NCBI RefSeq assembly: GCF_001693485.1
Contig: NZ_MAXC01000053.1
Span: forward strand, 248,001-312,000
DNA from: Bradyrhizobium sp. LMTR 3
GTDB lineage: Bacteria; Pseudomonadota; Alphaproteobacteria; Rhizobiales; Xanthobacteraceae
DNA: 64,000 nt
Reading direction: 5' to 3'
Below are positions 52,291-61,662 of this stretch, one piece after another. The stretch's first letter is position 1, and each line of letters begins with the position of its first letter. The notes beneath the pieces are model-generated. The model saw only the letters and a list, made by a program, of their open reading frames with translations, was not told the origin of the DNA and made no database searches. The translations under genes were made by a program, and so were the position numbers.

Positions 52291-53054
52291 TTGAATAACC
52301 TGATCCGTCTTTCGGAGACGGAGGCGGCGATGCACGGGGCAAATACACTGGTGGCGGCCGGCGTGATGCTGGCGGAATCGGACATCATGGTGAGGCCCCT
52401 GCCCAGCCTGCTGGATGGTCTCGGCAAAGCTGATTGCAATCGGCTGCGCGCAATCGGCCGGGAAAAGGTACTTGAACCCGGTCAACTGGTCTGGAGCCAG
52501 GGTGATGAACAGACCGGCATCTACCTGATCGGTTCAGGACGCATCCGCAGCTACTACGCCGCACCATCGGGACGCGAGGTTACCCTCGCCTATTGGTTTG
52601 CGGGCAATTTCGTCGGAGGCCCCGATCTGTTTGGGAGGGGCCGCACATGTGGACGTCGGTCGCCGTCGAGCGCAGCGAACTGACATTCCTGCCCGGGGCC
52701 GCTTTGCGAAGGCTTGCGCTGGAATCCTCTTCCATCGCCGTCGCCCTGCTCGATGCCCTGGCGTTCAAGGCGCGATGCTACTCCGCCATGGCGCAAATGC
52801 TCGGAACCCGCTCCGTGACAGAGCGGCTGCACCGTTTGCTGATCTTCCTGTCGCACATCTATGGCGTCAAGCGAGGCAACGAGATCGTCATCGGCACCCA
52901 GTTCACCCATGGCGACCTTGCAAATCTGATCGGATCTACGCGGCAATGGGTAACGGTGCAGTTGGCCCGGCTCCAGGAGGAGCGCATCATCCGGTACGAC
53001 CGGGCCATGATCTCGATCCTCGATCTTGCAAGCCTCGATCAGGAGATGAATTAG
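52291..53054 (+). pseudogene. Crp/Fnr-family regulator, frameshifted
   Basis: The cyclic-nucleotide-binding-like domain (EKVLEPGQLVWSQGDEQTGIYLIGSGRIRSYY and EVTLAYWFAGNFVGGPDLFG) is in one frame up to about 52640; the rest (MWTSVAVERSELTFL, then RSVTERLHRLLIFL and GTQFTHGDLANLIGSTRQWVTVQLARLQEERII) is in another. A one-base insertion in the G-rich stretch at 52635-52645 explains it. Repaired, it is a regulator of about 240 residues. It lies 41 bp after the transporter and probably controlled it. Confidence 0.8.
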
Positions 53055-54508
53055 CTTTCGCTTTCCGGCGTGCCAGATCTGAGTTCGAACGCCGCGCCGC
53101 CTCCGTTCGGCTCGAGCCGCCGGGCCAGGCCGATCAATTCCCGGTCACGCCAGGCCGGCGCCAGCAACGTGACGCCCATCGGCATGCCGTTGGGCAATTT
53201 CGCGTTCGGGATCGCTATCGCGCAGAGATCGAGCAGGTTGGCAAAATACGAATAGTAGCCGAGCCGGTTGTTCAGCGTGACCGGATCGCTGTGCATGTCG
53301 TCAAGCGTGAACGGGCGCGGCGCCGTCGGAACTACCAGAGCATCGAGATCGGCAAAAAGGTTCTGCGTGGCGCGGCGCAGCCGATACAGAAGGTGAATGG
53401 CCGCAAAGGTGTCCATGGCGGAATAGCTGGATGCCGATCGCAGCACCGTCTTTGTGACGTCCAGCAAGCCGCCGTTCTCGACATCCGTCAGCGTGGCGAT
53501 GACCGAGCGGCGCTCAGCGACCCATGGGCCGGTGAACATCAATTCCCCGGCTTGTTTGAAGGGCGCAAAGTCGATTTCGACCGCTTTGCCACCAAGCCGA
53601 GAAAAACGTCTGCAGGCGCGCTCATAGAGTTCGGCGCATTCGCTCATTCCGAAGCATTCGATATCCGCCGAGGCGATGCGGCCGAACCGGAAGGCGTTGC
53701 CAGGTCCTGCGGCCGTGAAAGGCGTTGCCGGACGGCTGTAGGGGTCTTCGGGATCAAAGCCCTCGATAACATCGAGGATCGCTTCCCCGTCCCTGACGGT
53801 ATTGCAGAAGATCGAAACGCAATCGATCGTCGGGCAGTTGGGGACCAGTCCGCGCGATGACACCAGCCCGATCGTGGGCTTGATGCCGACGACCTCATTG
53901 AAGCCTGCCGGAATACGGCCCGAGCCGCCGGTGTCGGTGCCGAGCGCAAACGCGACGTGGCCAGCCGCAACCGCAACCGCGGACCCGGAACTGGAACCAC
54001 CCGAAATATAGCGCGCATCGGCAACCGACGCGCAGGAGCCGTAAGGCGAGCGAGCGCCGGAGAGGCCGGTGGCGAATTGATCCAGGTTGGTCTTGCCGAG
54101 GCAGATGGCGCCAGCGGCAATCAGCCGCTCCACACTTTTCGCAGAACGCGGCGGCATATAGCTGAAGGTCGGACATGCGGCGGTGGTCGGCATCCCCTGG
54201 ACATCGATGTTGTCCTTTACGCCAAAGGGAATACCGAGCAGGGGCAGATTTTCGCCGGCTCTGGCGCGCGCCATCAGCCTGCGGCACTCTTCGCGCGCTT
54301 CCTCGCGACGACGAACATGGATCCAGCAATTGCGATGGGGCTCGCGCTCGATGCGCTGGTAGGCCATCTCGATTGCCATCAGCGGATCGGAGGAACTCCC
54401 GACGGTGTGGAGGATCGTTTCAACGCGTGCATTCAACTGGTTCAACGAAATATCTCCCTCTTCATCGGCACCGTGAAGTTGCGGGAGAGCTGCGGGGGCA
54501 ACAAGCAA
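53051..54508 (-). CDS. Amidase, allophanate-hydrolase-like (AtzF type)
   Basis: A 485-residue amidase-signature enzyme. The catalytic triad is visible: lysine in GIPFGVKDNID, cis-serine in SGGSSSGSAVAV and nucleophile serine in GTDTGGSGRIPA. It resembles the amidase part of allophanate hydrolase (MPTTAACPTFSY, CVSIFCNTV), but the extra C-terminal domain of about 130 residues is missing. It is convergent with the Crp/Fnr gene, with four overlapping bases. Together with the transporter, use of a urea- or amide-type nitrogen source is a plausible role. Confidence 0.85.
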   Translation of the reverse strand: MLVAPAALPQLHGADEEGDISLNQLNARVETILHTVGSSSDPLMAIEMAYQRIEREPHRNCWIHVRRREEAREECRRLMARARAGENLPLLGIPFGVKDNIDVQGMPTTAACPTFSYMPPRSAKSVERLIAAGAICLGKTNLDQFATGLSGARSPYGSCASVADARYISGGSSSGSAVAVAAGHVAFALGTDTGGSGRIPAGFNEVVGIKPTIGLVSSRGLVPNCPTIDCVSIFCNTVRDGEAILDVIEGFDPEDPYSRPATPFTAAGPGNAFRFGRIASADIECFGMSECAELYERACRRFSRLGGKAVEIDFAPFKQAGELMFTGPWVAERRSVIATLTDVENGGLLDVTKTVLRSASSYSAMDTFAAIHLLYRLRRATQNLFADLDALVVPTAPRPFTLDDMHSDPVTLNNRLGYYSYFANLLDLCAIAIPNAKLPNGMPMGVTLLAPAWRDRELIGLARRLEPNGGGAAFELRSGTPESES

Positions 54509-54561
54509 TTAAGTGCCTTGCCCGAATGGGATGAGCCGGCAACCGGATACGGACTTCGGCA

Positions 54562-54595
54562 GAAAGGCGCCGCGGACTGAACCGCGGCGCCTTTC
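54562..54595 (-). terminator. Hairpin terminator after the lectin-like gene
   Basis: GAAAGGCGCCGCGG at 54562-54575 pairs exactly with CCGCGGCGCCTTTC at 54582-54595, a 14-bp stem with a 6-base loop. It lies downstream of the gene ending at 54648. The T-run on the minus strand is short, so termination strength is uncertain. Confidence 0.7.
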
Positions 54596-54647
54596 GTTGT
54601 TGCCTATGCTCCGGAGTCCCGGAGCGTTGTCCTCGACACCTCTCGCG

Positions 54648-55328
54648 TCAATTCGCCGCGAAGCAATAGAGCAGCCCGTCGCCGCCGGTGCTCTTCAGGT
54701 CTGCCTGCGAACAGCCGCCGTCGGGCCCGCGCGAGGGATGCGACGAATTCCAGGATTTCGAGGCGTCGTCGTCGCGCAGTCCCATGCGATCGGAATGTCC
54801 GACCATTGCGGCACCTTGCGTCGAACTCGTCCAGTTCCTGCAGGTGCGATCTTCGCCGACAGTAAACGCGGTGCCGTCGGGTTGCGATCCCGTCAGCACG
54901 TCGTGGCGATTGGGCGTATCGCCGCGGCCATTGATGACCTCGCCCTTCTCGCTCAAGGCGGTCTGCTTGGTGAGGCCGTTGGTGCCGTGCAGTTCGGCGA
55001 CATCCTTGGCAACCACGGCGCCCTTGGCGTTCTGCCACGGCCCCTTGCCGATGCGGTCGCGCGCGTTCACCGCGGGCGCACCGTCGGCGCCTTGCGTTGA
55101 GAGATAGGCGCGCCAGGTTTTGCCTCCGGCACCAGCGGCCTGCGCCAGCGTCTGGCAATGATTGTCGGCGCCCGCAAGACCGCCGAGATTGCCGCCATTG
55201 CCGATGCCGTTGCTGGTCACGAAGAAGCTGGTATTGGCGGATTGCGCATGCGCAGGCACGCTTGCGAGAGTCGACATGGCGGCGAGGGCGAAGCACGCCG
55301 GCGAGATGATCCGGGCGAAGCTGTTCAT
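54648..55328 (-). CDS. Secreted lectin-like protein
   Basis: A 226-residue exported protein; the start at 55328 gives a signal peptide (MNSFARIISPACFALAAMSTLASVPAHAQ). The mature part has GIGNGGNLGGLAGADNHCQTLAQAAGAGGKTWRAYLS, TPNRHDVLTGSQPDGTAF and CRNWTSSTQG, the C-type-lectin-like fold common in bradyrhizobial secreted proteins. Ligand unknown; surface or periplasmic sugar binding is possible. Confidence 0.75.
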   Translation of the reverse strand: MNSFARIISPACFALAAMSTLASVPAHAQSANTSFFVTSNGIGNGGNLGGLAGADNHCQTLAQAAGAGGKTWRAYLSTQGADGAPAVNARDRIGKGPWQNAKGAVVAKDVAELHGTNGLTKQTALSEKGEVINGRGDTPNRHDVLTGSQPDGTAFTVGEDRTCRNWTSSTQGAAMVGHSDRMGLRDDDASKSWNSSHPSRGPDGGCSQADLKSTGGDGLLYCFAAN

Positions 55329-55428
55329 TGAGGACCTCCCTGTTGTGGGCCGTGTCGCATCAACACGCGGCCGCAACCATTATTCCGGCAGGGAAGCCCG
55401 AAATGGAGCATGCATTCCCGCAAAGAAA

Positions 55429-55458
55429 AAGGCGCTGCGGAACAAACCGCAGCGCCTT
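55429..55458 (-). terminator. Hairpin terminator after the Tim44-domain gene
   Basis: AAGGCGCTGCGG at 55429-55440 pairs with CCGCAGCGCCTT at 55447-55458, followed on the minus strand by TTTTTCTTT, a classical rho-independent terminator for the gene ending at 55479. Confidence 0.85.
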
Positions 55459-55478
55459 CTTTGTGTTGGTGCAGGCGA

Positions 55479-56465
55479 TCAGTTCGTCTGCTGGATCGCC
55501 GAGAGTTCCCACTCGCCGCCGCGGCGGCGGGCGAAGGTCCAGACTTCTGTGGCCTCGATCGGGGTTTCGCTGCCCGCGACCAAACGGCCTGTGGCGCGCT
55601 CAAGGGTCTTGTCGACCAGCGAGAACCGCATCGCCACGCTGGCATAGTCGGTTTCGCCTTCGCGCCAGGCTTCCGCAAGATCGCCCTGCAGCAGCTTGAC
55701 GTCGGAGACCTTGTTGACGTCGTTGCGGGCCTTGTTCTCCTCGAGGTCCTTGGAGAAGTAGGACACCATCTCCGGCGTCGCCAGCGTATGCAGTTTGGCG
55801 ACATCCTCGTTCGACCAGGCGGCCTGGATCTCGCCGAGCAGCCGCTCGAACGCCTCATAGTCGGCCGGCTGGATTTCCAGCGCCGGCTGGCTCGAACCCA
55901 GCCCAAAGCCACCCAGTCCGGAGCGGAAGCTGGTCTGGGCACCGGGGCCTTCAGCAGGCCCACTGGCGGCAGGCCCGTTGGCATAGGCGGAGGCCGGCGT
56001 ATGGCGGCGCTGCCACCACGACATTGCCAGGCGCACCACGATGACGATCAGCGCGATCTGCAGCAGCAGGCCGATGATCGAGGACAGGCCGCCGAGGCCG
56101 GAGAACAATCCGCCGCCGAACAGCATGCCGAGCAGGCCGGCACCGAGGAAGCCGGCGGCAAGGCCGCCGAGCATGCCCATGCCGGGCCGATTGAAGAAGC
56201 CGCCCTTGTTGGCTGCACCCGCGGCCGGATTACCCGCTGCGGGGGTGCCCGGCTGGGTAAAGCTGCGGTTCATGGGTTGCGCCGTGCCCGGCGCGGTGGT
56301 CGTGCTCGGGGGCGCCGAATAAGTCCGCGATCCCCGCGAACCGGAGCTGCCGCCGCCGCCAACGCGGGCATCAGCCGCTTCGATTGTGATCGCCAGTGGA
56401 ACCGCCACCGACAGGACGATCGCCATGGCCCGTACAATTCCGCGCGCAGTCTGCGAGAAATTCAT
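55479..56465 (-). CDS. Tim44-like-domain membrane protein
   Basis: A 328-residue protein with a signal-like start (MNFSQTARGIVRAMAIVLSVAVPLAIT), a glycine/serine-rich linker, two glycine-rich hydrophobic stretches (GGLAAGFLGAGLLGMLFGGGLF and SSIIGLLLQIALIVIVVRLAMSWW), and a C-terminal Tim44-like fold (DYEAFERLLGEIQAAWSNEDVAKLHTLATPEM; TEVWTFARRRGGEWELSAIQ). The mitochondrial relative is part of the import motor; bacterial members are membrane-linked and of unknown function. A strong terminator follows. Confidence 0.8.
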   Translation of the reverse strand: MNFSQTARGIVRAMAIVLSVAVPLAITIEAADARVGGGGSSGSRGSRTYSAPPSTTTAPGTAQPMNRSFTQPGTPAAGNPAAGAANKGGFFNRPGMGMLGGLAAGFLGAGLLGMLFGGGLFSGLGGLSSIIGLLLQIALIVIVVRLAMSWWQRRHTPASAYANGPAASGPAEGPGAQTSFRSGLGGFGLGSSQPALEIQPADYEAFERLLGEIQAAWSNEDVAKLHTLATPEMVSYFSKDLEENKARNDVNKVSDVKLLQGDLAEAWREGETDYASVAMRFSLVDKTLERATGRLVAGSETPIEATEVWTFARRRGGEWELSAIQQTN

Positions 56466-56633
56466 GTCTTTTTCCTCATTCCCCTCCATGGGGAAGTGCC
56501 CCTAAGATGGGCAGAGCCAGCCAAAAGTGAAGCAAATATCGGGAACGGCGGCTGCGGCCCTCAGTCGCGGGCATGTGACGATTTGGCCGTAAACTCGGCA
56601 TTCACCATGCGTAGCAGGCTCTCGGCCAGGATT

Positions 56634-59198
56634 TTATGAGGCCGTCATCGTCTCCTTGACCTTCTCGACCAGCGCGGAGAGCGCAAACGGCTTCGGCAGG
56701 AAGGCGAATTGTTCGTTCTCCGGCAAGCTCTTGTCGAAAGCCTCTTCAGCGTAACCTGAGACGAAGATGATCTTCAGGTTCGGATTGCGCTTGCGCATTT
56801 CGCGCAGCAGCGTCGGGCCGTCCATTTCCGGCATCACCACGTCGGAAACGACGAGATCCACCGCTCCGTCCTTTTCGTCCAGCGCCTCCATCGCCTCGAT
56901 GCCGTTGGAGGCCTCGATCACGCTGTAGCCGCGCGAACGCAGGCCGCGCGCATTCAGCGATCGCAAGCCGTCCTCGTCTTCCACCAGCAGGATGGTGCCC
57001 TGCCCGGTCAGGTCGGGCCGCGGCTTCGGCGGCTCGGCCGCCCCTTCCCTGGCCGCGCCATTGGCGGCGGGCGCCTCCGGCTGCGCTTCCAGCTCGGGCC
57101 GATGACGCGGCAGGAAGATGCGGAACGTGGTACCTTCGCCGGGCGTGGAGTCGACATAGACGAAACCACCGGTCTGCTTGACGATGCCGTACACCGTGGA
57201 GAGGCCGAGCCCGGTGCCCTTGCCGACCTCCTTGGTCGAGAAGAACGGCTCGAAGATCTTGTCGACGATGTCGGCCGGGATTCCGGTGCCGGTATCGGAA
57301 ATGTCGATCCGCACGTAATCGGCGGCCGGCATGCCCTTGTGCGAAAGCTGCGCGGCTTCGTCTATCGTCACGTTGCCGGTCCTTACCGTCAGTTTGCCGC
57401 CATCGGGCATCGCATCGCGCGCATTGACCGCGAGATTGACGACCACCTGTTCGAACTGCGAGACGTCGACCTTGACCGGCCAGAGATCGCGGCCGTGCAC
57501 GAGGTCGAGCTTGACCTTCTCGCCGATCAGGCGGCGCAGCAGCATGGTGAGGTCGGAAAGCGCATCGCCGAGGTCGAGCACCTGCGGCCGCAACGTCTGG
57601 CGGCGCGAGAACGCGAGCAGTTGCCGCACCAGCGTCGCCGCGCGGGTCGCGTTCTGCTTGATCTGCATGATGTCCTGGAACGACGGATCGGTCGGCTTGT
57701 GCGCGTTCAAGAGGAAATCGTTCGCCATCATGATGGCTGACAGCACGTTGTTGAAGTCATGCGCGATGCCGCCGGCGAGCTGGCCGACCATGTCCATCTT
57801 CTGCGACTGATTGATCTGGTTTTCCAGCGTGCGCCGCTCGGTGGTCTCGAGCAGATAGACGATGGCAGCCTCGGTGTCGCGCTCGTCCTCCTCGACCGCG
57901 GTGACGAAGAACTGTCCCCAGCGTTCCTTGGCGCCGTCGAGCATGACTTCCACCGGCGCGATGTCGCCCTGCCCTTCGGCCGCCTGGTTGATCGCCGAGA
58001 TCAGAAGGCCGCGGTCGCGCGCATTTACCGTGCGGAAGATCGACTTGTTGGCCGCGCCGTCCGAGCTCAGGCTTTGCGCGAGCTTGGCAAAGCGGGCGTT
58101 GGCGCGCACCACCGTGCCGCCGCGGTCCACCGTCGCAATCGCCATCGGCGTATGGTCGAAGAACCGCATGAAGCGGACTTCGGCGGCACGTTCGGGGTCG
58201 GAATGCTCGTCGCGCGTGCGGCTGATCACGAGCGTGCGCGACGAACCCGGCGAGCCGTCGGCGCCGAAGGCGAGCTTGTGGTAGAGCCGCACCGGCATGG
58301 TCTTGCCGCCGCGCATGCGCAGGTCGATGTCGAATACTTCGGTTTTGACCTCGCCGGGGACCGCTACGATCGAGGTCAGGAGCGAGGCGCCATCGCCGGA
58401 GACGATATCGGTAAGCTTCAACCCGCCGGATCCAATCTCGGCGAGATCGTAATCGAGCCAGTTCGCCAGCGTGGCGTTGACATAGATGACGTCGCCGGCC
58501 GGATCGACCGAGAAGAAGCCGCATGGCGCATGATCGAGATATTCGATCGCGTGCTGCAGTTCCCGGAACACATCTTCCTGACGCTCGCGGTCCCGCGTGA
58601 TGTCGGCGATCGACCACACCGCGTATTTTGCTTCGCGCTTGCTCTGGCCGAGCGGACGAACCCGCATCCGGAGCCAGCGGCCCTGCGCGCCGTCGGAGCC
58701 GGCGATGCGGACCTCCTCCTGCTGCCGCTTGCCTTCACGGGCGGCCTTGAGCAGGCGGAACACGGCTTCGGAGACGTCGGGATTACCGATGAAGACGCGC
58801 TCGACCGGCCGTACGTCCTGCGCGGTGGCAGCCCCGGTCAGCGCCAGATAGGCGGCGTTGGAATAGACCACGTGGCCTTTAGGGTCGGTCACCGCCAGCC
58901 CGTCATAGGCGTGATCGGCGATGCGGCCCATCACCGGATCGTCGGTGCCGCGGTCGGTGAAGCGGATGATACCGGCGGCAAAAGCGAACAGATTGAACAG
59001 GCCGACCATGGCCAAAAGTGCCAACACGCCGAGAATATAAGGCTGAGCCTGGGCGCGGCCGATGGTCATCAGGGCCACCGCCACCGCGACGATGCCGGCG
59101 GCCACCAGCAACACCAGCACGATGCTACCGCCCCGCCGCGCCGGCTCGTGGGCCGCGAAGGGCTCGGTGGGCGGACGGCTGTCGGTTTCGGCGGTCAT
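56634..59198 (-). CDS. cckA: Hybrid sensor histidine kinase/receiver CckA
   Basis: An 854-residue hybrid kinase, the essential cell-cycle regulator that phosphorylates CtrA through ChpT. Two N-terminal membrane helices (residues 22-75), PAS domains, the phospho-acceptor box GGIAHDFNNVLSAIM near residue 482, ATP-binding N-box VVNLAVNARDAMP, DTGTGIP and GTGLGLSTVYGIVK, and a C-terminal receiver (ILLVEDEDGLRSL, phospho-aspartate in VVSDVVMPEMDG, lysine in FLPKPF). An ATG at 59210 is an alternative start four codons earlier. Confidence 0.93.
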   Translation of the reverse strand: MTAETDSRPPTEPFAAHEPARRGGSIVLVLLVAAGIVAVAVALMTIGRAQAQPYILGVLALLAMVGLFNLFAFAAGIIRFTDRGTDDPVMGRIADHAYDGLAVTDPKGHVVYSNAAYLALTGAATAQDVRPVERVFIGNPDVSEAVFRLLKAAREGKRQQEEVRIAGSDGAQGRWLRMRVRPLGQSKREAKYAVWSIADITRDRERQEDVFRELQHAIEYLDHAPCGFFSVDPAGDVIYVNATLANWLDYDLAEIGSGGLKLTDIVSGDGASLLTSIVAVPGEVKTEVFDIDLRMRGGKTMPVRLYHKLAFGADGSPGSSRTLVISRTRDEHSDPERAAEVRFMRFFDHTPMAIATVDRGGTVVRANARFAKLAQSLSSDGAANKSIFRTVNARDRGLLISAINQAAEGQGDIAPVEVMLDGAKERWGQFFVTAVEEDERDTEAAIVYLLETTERRTLENQINQSQKMDMVGQLAGGIAHDFNNVLSAIMMANDFLLNAHKPTDPSFQDIMQIKQNATRAATLVRQLLAFSRRQTLRPQVLDLGDALSDLTMLLRRLIGEKVKLDLVHGRDLWPVKVDVSQFEQVVVNLAVNARDAMPDGGKLTVRTGNVTIDEAAQLSHKGMPAADYVRIDISDTGTGIPADIVDKIFEPFFSTKEVGKGTGLGLSTVYGIVKQTGGFVYVDSTPGEGTTFRIFLPRHRPELEAQPEAPAANGAAREGAAEPPKPRPDLTGQGTILLVEDEDGLRSLNARGLRSRGYSVIEASNGIEAMEALDEKDGAVDLVVSDVVMPEMDGPTLLREMRKRNPNLKIIFVSGYAEEAFDKSLPENEQFAFLPKPFALSALVEKVKETMTAS

Positions 59199-59346
59199 CT
59201 GAAGAGGCACTGCCCGTCGGCAAGGAGGTGACGCGCGGGGTCGCGCGCCGCTCCTGAGTGCCTGAATCGGACCCGCAAGCGCAAGTCCATCAGGCGGTTA
59301 TTTGACAGGTTGAAGGCATTTCAAGGCGTTTTTCCAGCGGTTCCCC

Positions 59347-60420
59347 TCACATTCCCCGGTTAGCAAACCCGTTCTTGAGGCGCATGACATAGCCGATGAT
59401 CTCGGCCACCGCGTGATAGTGCTCGACCGGAATCTCCTCGTCGATATCGACGGTGGCATAAAGCGCGCGCGCCAGCGGCACATTCTCCACGATCGGTATG
59501 TCGTGCTTCTTGGCGATCTCCCGGATCTTGAACGCGATGTTGTCGACGCCCTTGGCGACGCAAACCGGCGCCGACATGCCGCGATCGTAGGACAGCGCCA
59601 CCGAATAGTGGGTCGGGTTGGTGATGATCACGCTGGCATTGGGAACGGCGGCCATCATGCGCTTCTTCATCCGCTGCACGCGCAACTGCCTGATACGGCC
59701 CTTGATGTGGGGGTCGCCTTCGGACTGCTTGAACTCGTCCTTGATCTCCTGCAGCGACATCTTCTGCCGCGTGTACCATTGCCGGTACTGGAAGAAGTAA
59801 TCGGCGATCGCAACGGCCGCCAGCATTGCCACCACTGCACCCATCAATTGCAGCGTCAGGTTGGTGGTGACGTCGAGGATCGCCGAAGGATCGAACATCA
59901 GGAACGATTCCAGCCGATGACGCTCGGGCCACAGCACCGCCATCATGACGGAGCCGAGCGCGGTCAGTTTGAACAGCCCTTTGGCGAAGTTCGCCACCGC
60001 CTGTTTGCCGAAGATGCGTTTCAGCCCCGCGCCGGGCGATACCTTGCTGAACTTCGGTTTGAGCGATTCCGACGACCACACCAGCCGGTGCTGGATCATG
60101 TTGCCGGCGATCGCGGCAAGCGCCAGCATCAGCAGCGGCACGCCGATCGCGCCGAGCACGGCATAGCCGAGCGTGTTGCCGAGCGCGAGCAGTGCCGCGC
60201 CGTCGGCGCGAAGCTGGCCTGCATTGGCGATCAGGTTGCGCAGCGGCATCAGAATGCCGCCGCCGATCGATCCCGCGAACGTCGATAATATCAGCGTGCC
60301 GCCCGCGATGATGAACCAGGTGTTGACCTCCTGGCTCTTGGCAACGTCGCCCTTGGCAAGCGCATCGTCGAGACGTTTTTGCGTAGGGTCTTCTGTTTTG
60401 TCGTCGGTATCGTCGGCCAT
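59347..60420 (-). CDS. flhB: Flagellar type III export switch protein FlhB
   Basis: A 357-residue membrane protein of the flagellar export gate. The N-terminal membrane domain has four hydrophobic helices; the cytoplasmic domain has the self-cleavage NPTH motif in IITNPTHYSVALSYDRG. It switches export from rod/hook to filament substrates. It follows fliR on the same strand. The N-terminus begins with a charged segment DDTDDKTEDPTQKRLDDA, as expected. Confidence 0.93.
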   Translation of the reverse strand: MADDTDDKTEDPTQKRLDDALAKGDVAKSQEVNTWFIIAGGTLILSTFAGSIGGGILMPLRNLIANAGQLRADGAALLALGNTLGYAVLGAIGVPLLMLALAAIAGNMIQHRLVWSSESLKPKFSKVSPGAGLKRIFGKQAVANFAKGLFKLTALGSVMMAVLWPERHRLESFLMFDPSAILDVTTNLTLQLMGAVVAMLAAVAIADYFFQYRQWYTRQKMSLQEIKDEFKQSEGDPHIKGRIRQLRVQRMKKRMMAAVPNASVIITNPTHYSVALSYDRGMSAPVCVAKGVDNIAFKIREIAKKHDIPIVENVPLARALYATVDIDEEIPVEHYHAVAEIIGYVMRLKNGFANRGM

Positions 60421-60443
60421 CGCGGCGCTCTATTCTTTTATTC

Positions 60444-60492
60444 GAGCATGATCTTCCCGGAAAACCGGTACCCACCGTTCCGAATCATGCTC
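60444..60492. repeat. Short intergenic palindrome family (GAGCATGATC type), copy 1
   Basis: GAGCATGATCTTCCCGG at 60444 and CCGAATCATGCTC ending at 60492, with GGAAAACCGGTACCC between. A related element lies at 63140-63217. It occupies the whole fliR-flhB gap and just reaches the fliR stop, so it does not interrupt either frame. Confidence 0.65.
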
Positions 60493-61262
60493 TATTTCAG
60501 CGGCGTCAATTCGTGCATCACGCCGATGAAATAGTTGAGATAAGTCGCCATCATTCCGGTGAGGACGAGGGCGAAGATCAGAAAGCCCACCATGATCGAC
60601 AGCGGCACGCCGACGAAATAGACCTGCATCGCCGGCATCAGCCGCGCCAGCACGCCGAGACCGATATTGAAGACGAGGCCGAACACCAGAAACGGCGCGG
60701 AGAGCTGTATGCCGATCTTGAACGCCGTCGCGAAGGCGCGCGTGGCAAGCGCCGCCACGTCGCCGCTCGGCATCAGCTCACCCGGCGAGAAGATGCGGTA
60801 GCTCTCGTTCAGCGCTGCGATGACGAGGTGATGGGTGTCGGTGGCAAACAGCAGCGTCATGCCGAGAATGGAGAGGAAGTTGCCGATCAGCACGCCCTGC
60901 TGCCCTTGCGTCGGATCGACGGCGGTGACGAAGCCGAGGCCGAGCTGCTGGGCGATTACCGAGCCGGCCACCGCAAGCGCCGCCAGCGTCACGCGCGCCG
61001 TGGCGCCGAGCACGATGCCGATGGCGATCTCGTGCACCAGCAGCACCCCGATCGCCGTCATCGAGGTCAGGTCGACCTGGTAAGCGGTGCGGTGCAGCGG
61101 CAGGATGATCAACGTCAACAGCAATGCAATGCCGAGCTTGATGCGCACCGGGATATTGCTCTCGCCAAACCCCGGCAACAGCATCACCATGGCCCCCACG
61201 CGGGCGAACACCAGCATGAAGGTGGCGGCAAGGGCCGGCAGCAGCGATATGTCGACGCGCAT
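60492..61262 (-). CDS. fliR: Flagellar export gate protein FliR
   Basis: A 256-residue membrane protein with six hydrophobic helices (including MLVFARVGAMVMLLPGFGESNIPVRIKLGIALLLTLII and GFLIFALVLTGMMATYLNYFIG). It is part of the export gate with FliP and FliQ. It overlaps nothing and starts 14 bp after the fliQ stop. Confidence 0.92.
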   Translation of the reverse strand: MRVDISLLPALAATFMLVFARVGAMVMLLPGFGESNIPVRIKLGIALLLTLIILPLHRTAYQVDLTSMTAIGVLLVHEIAIGIVLGATARVTLAALAVAGSVIAQQLGLGFVTAVDPTQGQQGVLIGNFLSILGMTLLFATDTHHLVIAALNESYRIFSPGELMPSGDVAALATRAFATAFKIGIQLSAPFLVFGLVFNIGLGVLARLMPAMQVYFVGVPLSIMVGFLIFALVLTGMMATYLNYFIGVMHELTPLK

Positions 61263-61276
61263 TTATTCACAATGCA

Positions 61277-61540
61277 TCAACCGCCTATGATTCGCGACGA
61301 TATCCGCATCATGTGACTGTGCATCGAATCCGCCATGAACGGCAACGCCAGCAATAACGTCACGAAGATTGCGAGGATCTTCGGCACGAAGATCAGCGTC
61401 TGTTCCTGAATCTGCGTCAGCGCCTGGAATAGCGACACCACGACGCCGACCACCAGGCCAATCACCATCAAGGGCGACGACACCACCACGATGGTCCAGA
61501 TCGCATCGCGCGCCACGTCGAGGGTTTCGGCACCGGTCAT
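61277..61540 (-). CDS. fliQ: Flagellar export gate protein FliQ
   Basis: An 87-residue protein with the two membrane helices of FliQ (AIWTIVVVSSPLMVIGLVVGVVVSLFQALTQIQEQTLIFVPKI is the family core). Stop at 61277, start at 61540. Normal length. Confidence 0.92.
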   Translation of the reverse strand: MTGAETLDVARDAIWTIVVVSSPLMVIGLVVGVVVSLFQALTQIQEQTLIFVPKILAIFVTLLLALPFMADSMHSHMMRISSRIIGG

Positions 61541-61569
61541 TGTTGTTCTCGCTTGCTTTCACTTGCACC

Positions 61570-61649
61570 GTCATTCCGGGGCGATGCGAAGCATCGAACC
61601 TGGAATCTCGAGATCCCGGGTCTGGTCCTTCGGACCATCCCGGGATGAC
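61570..61649. repeat. Bradyrhizobial intergenic palindromic repeat, copy 3
   Basis: GTCATTCCGGGGCGATGCGA at one end and GGGATGAC at the other, with AATCTCGAGATCCCGGG inside. Copies at 33410-33512 and 47556-47679 share the same ends. It lies between fliE and fliQ. Confidence 0.8.
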
Positions 61650-61662
61650 GTCCCAAGGGACG

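Noticed and set aside
57759..59231. Plus-strand ORF of 490 codons opposite cckA
   Set aside because: The sequence is arginine/histidine-rich shadow; CckA has all kinase motifs.
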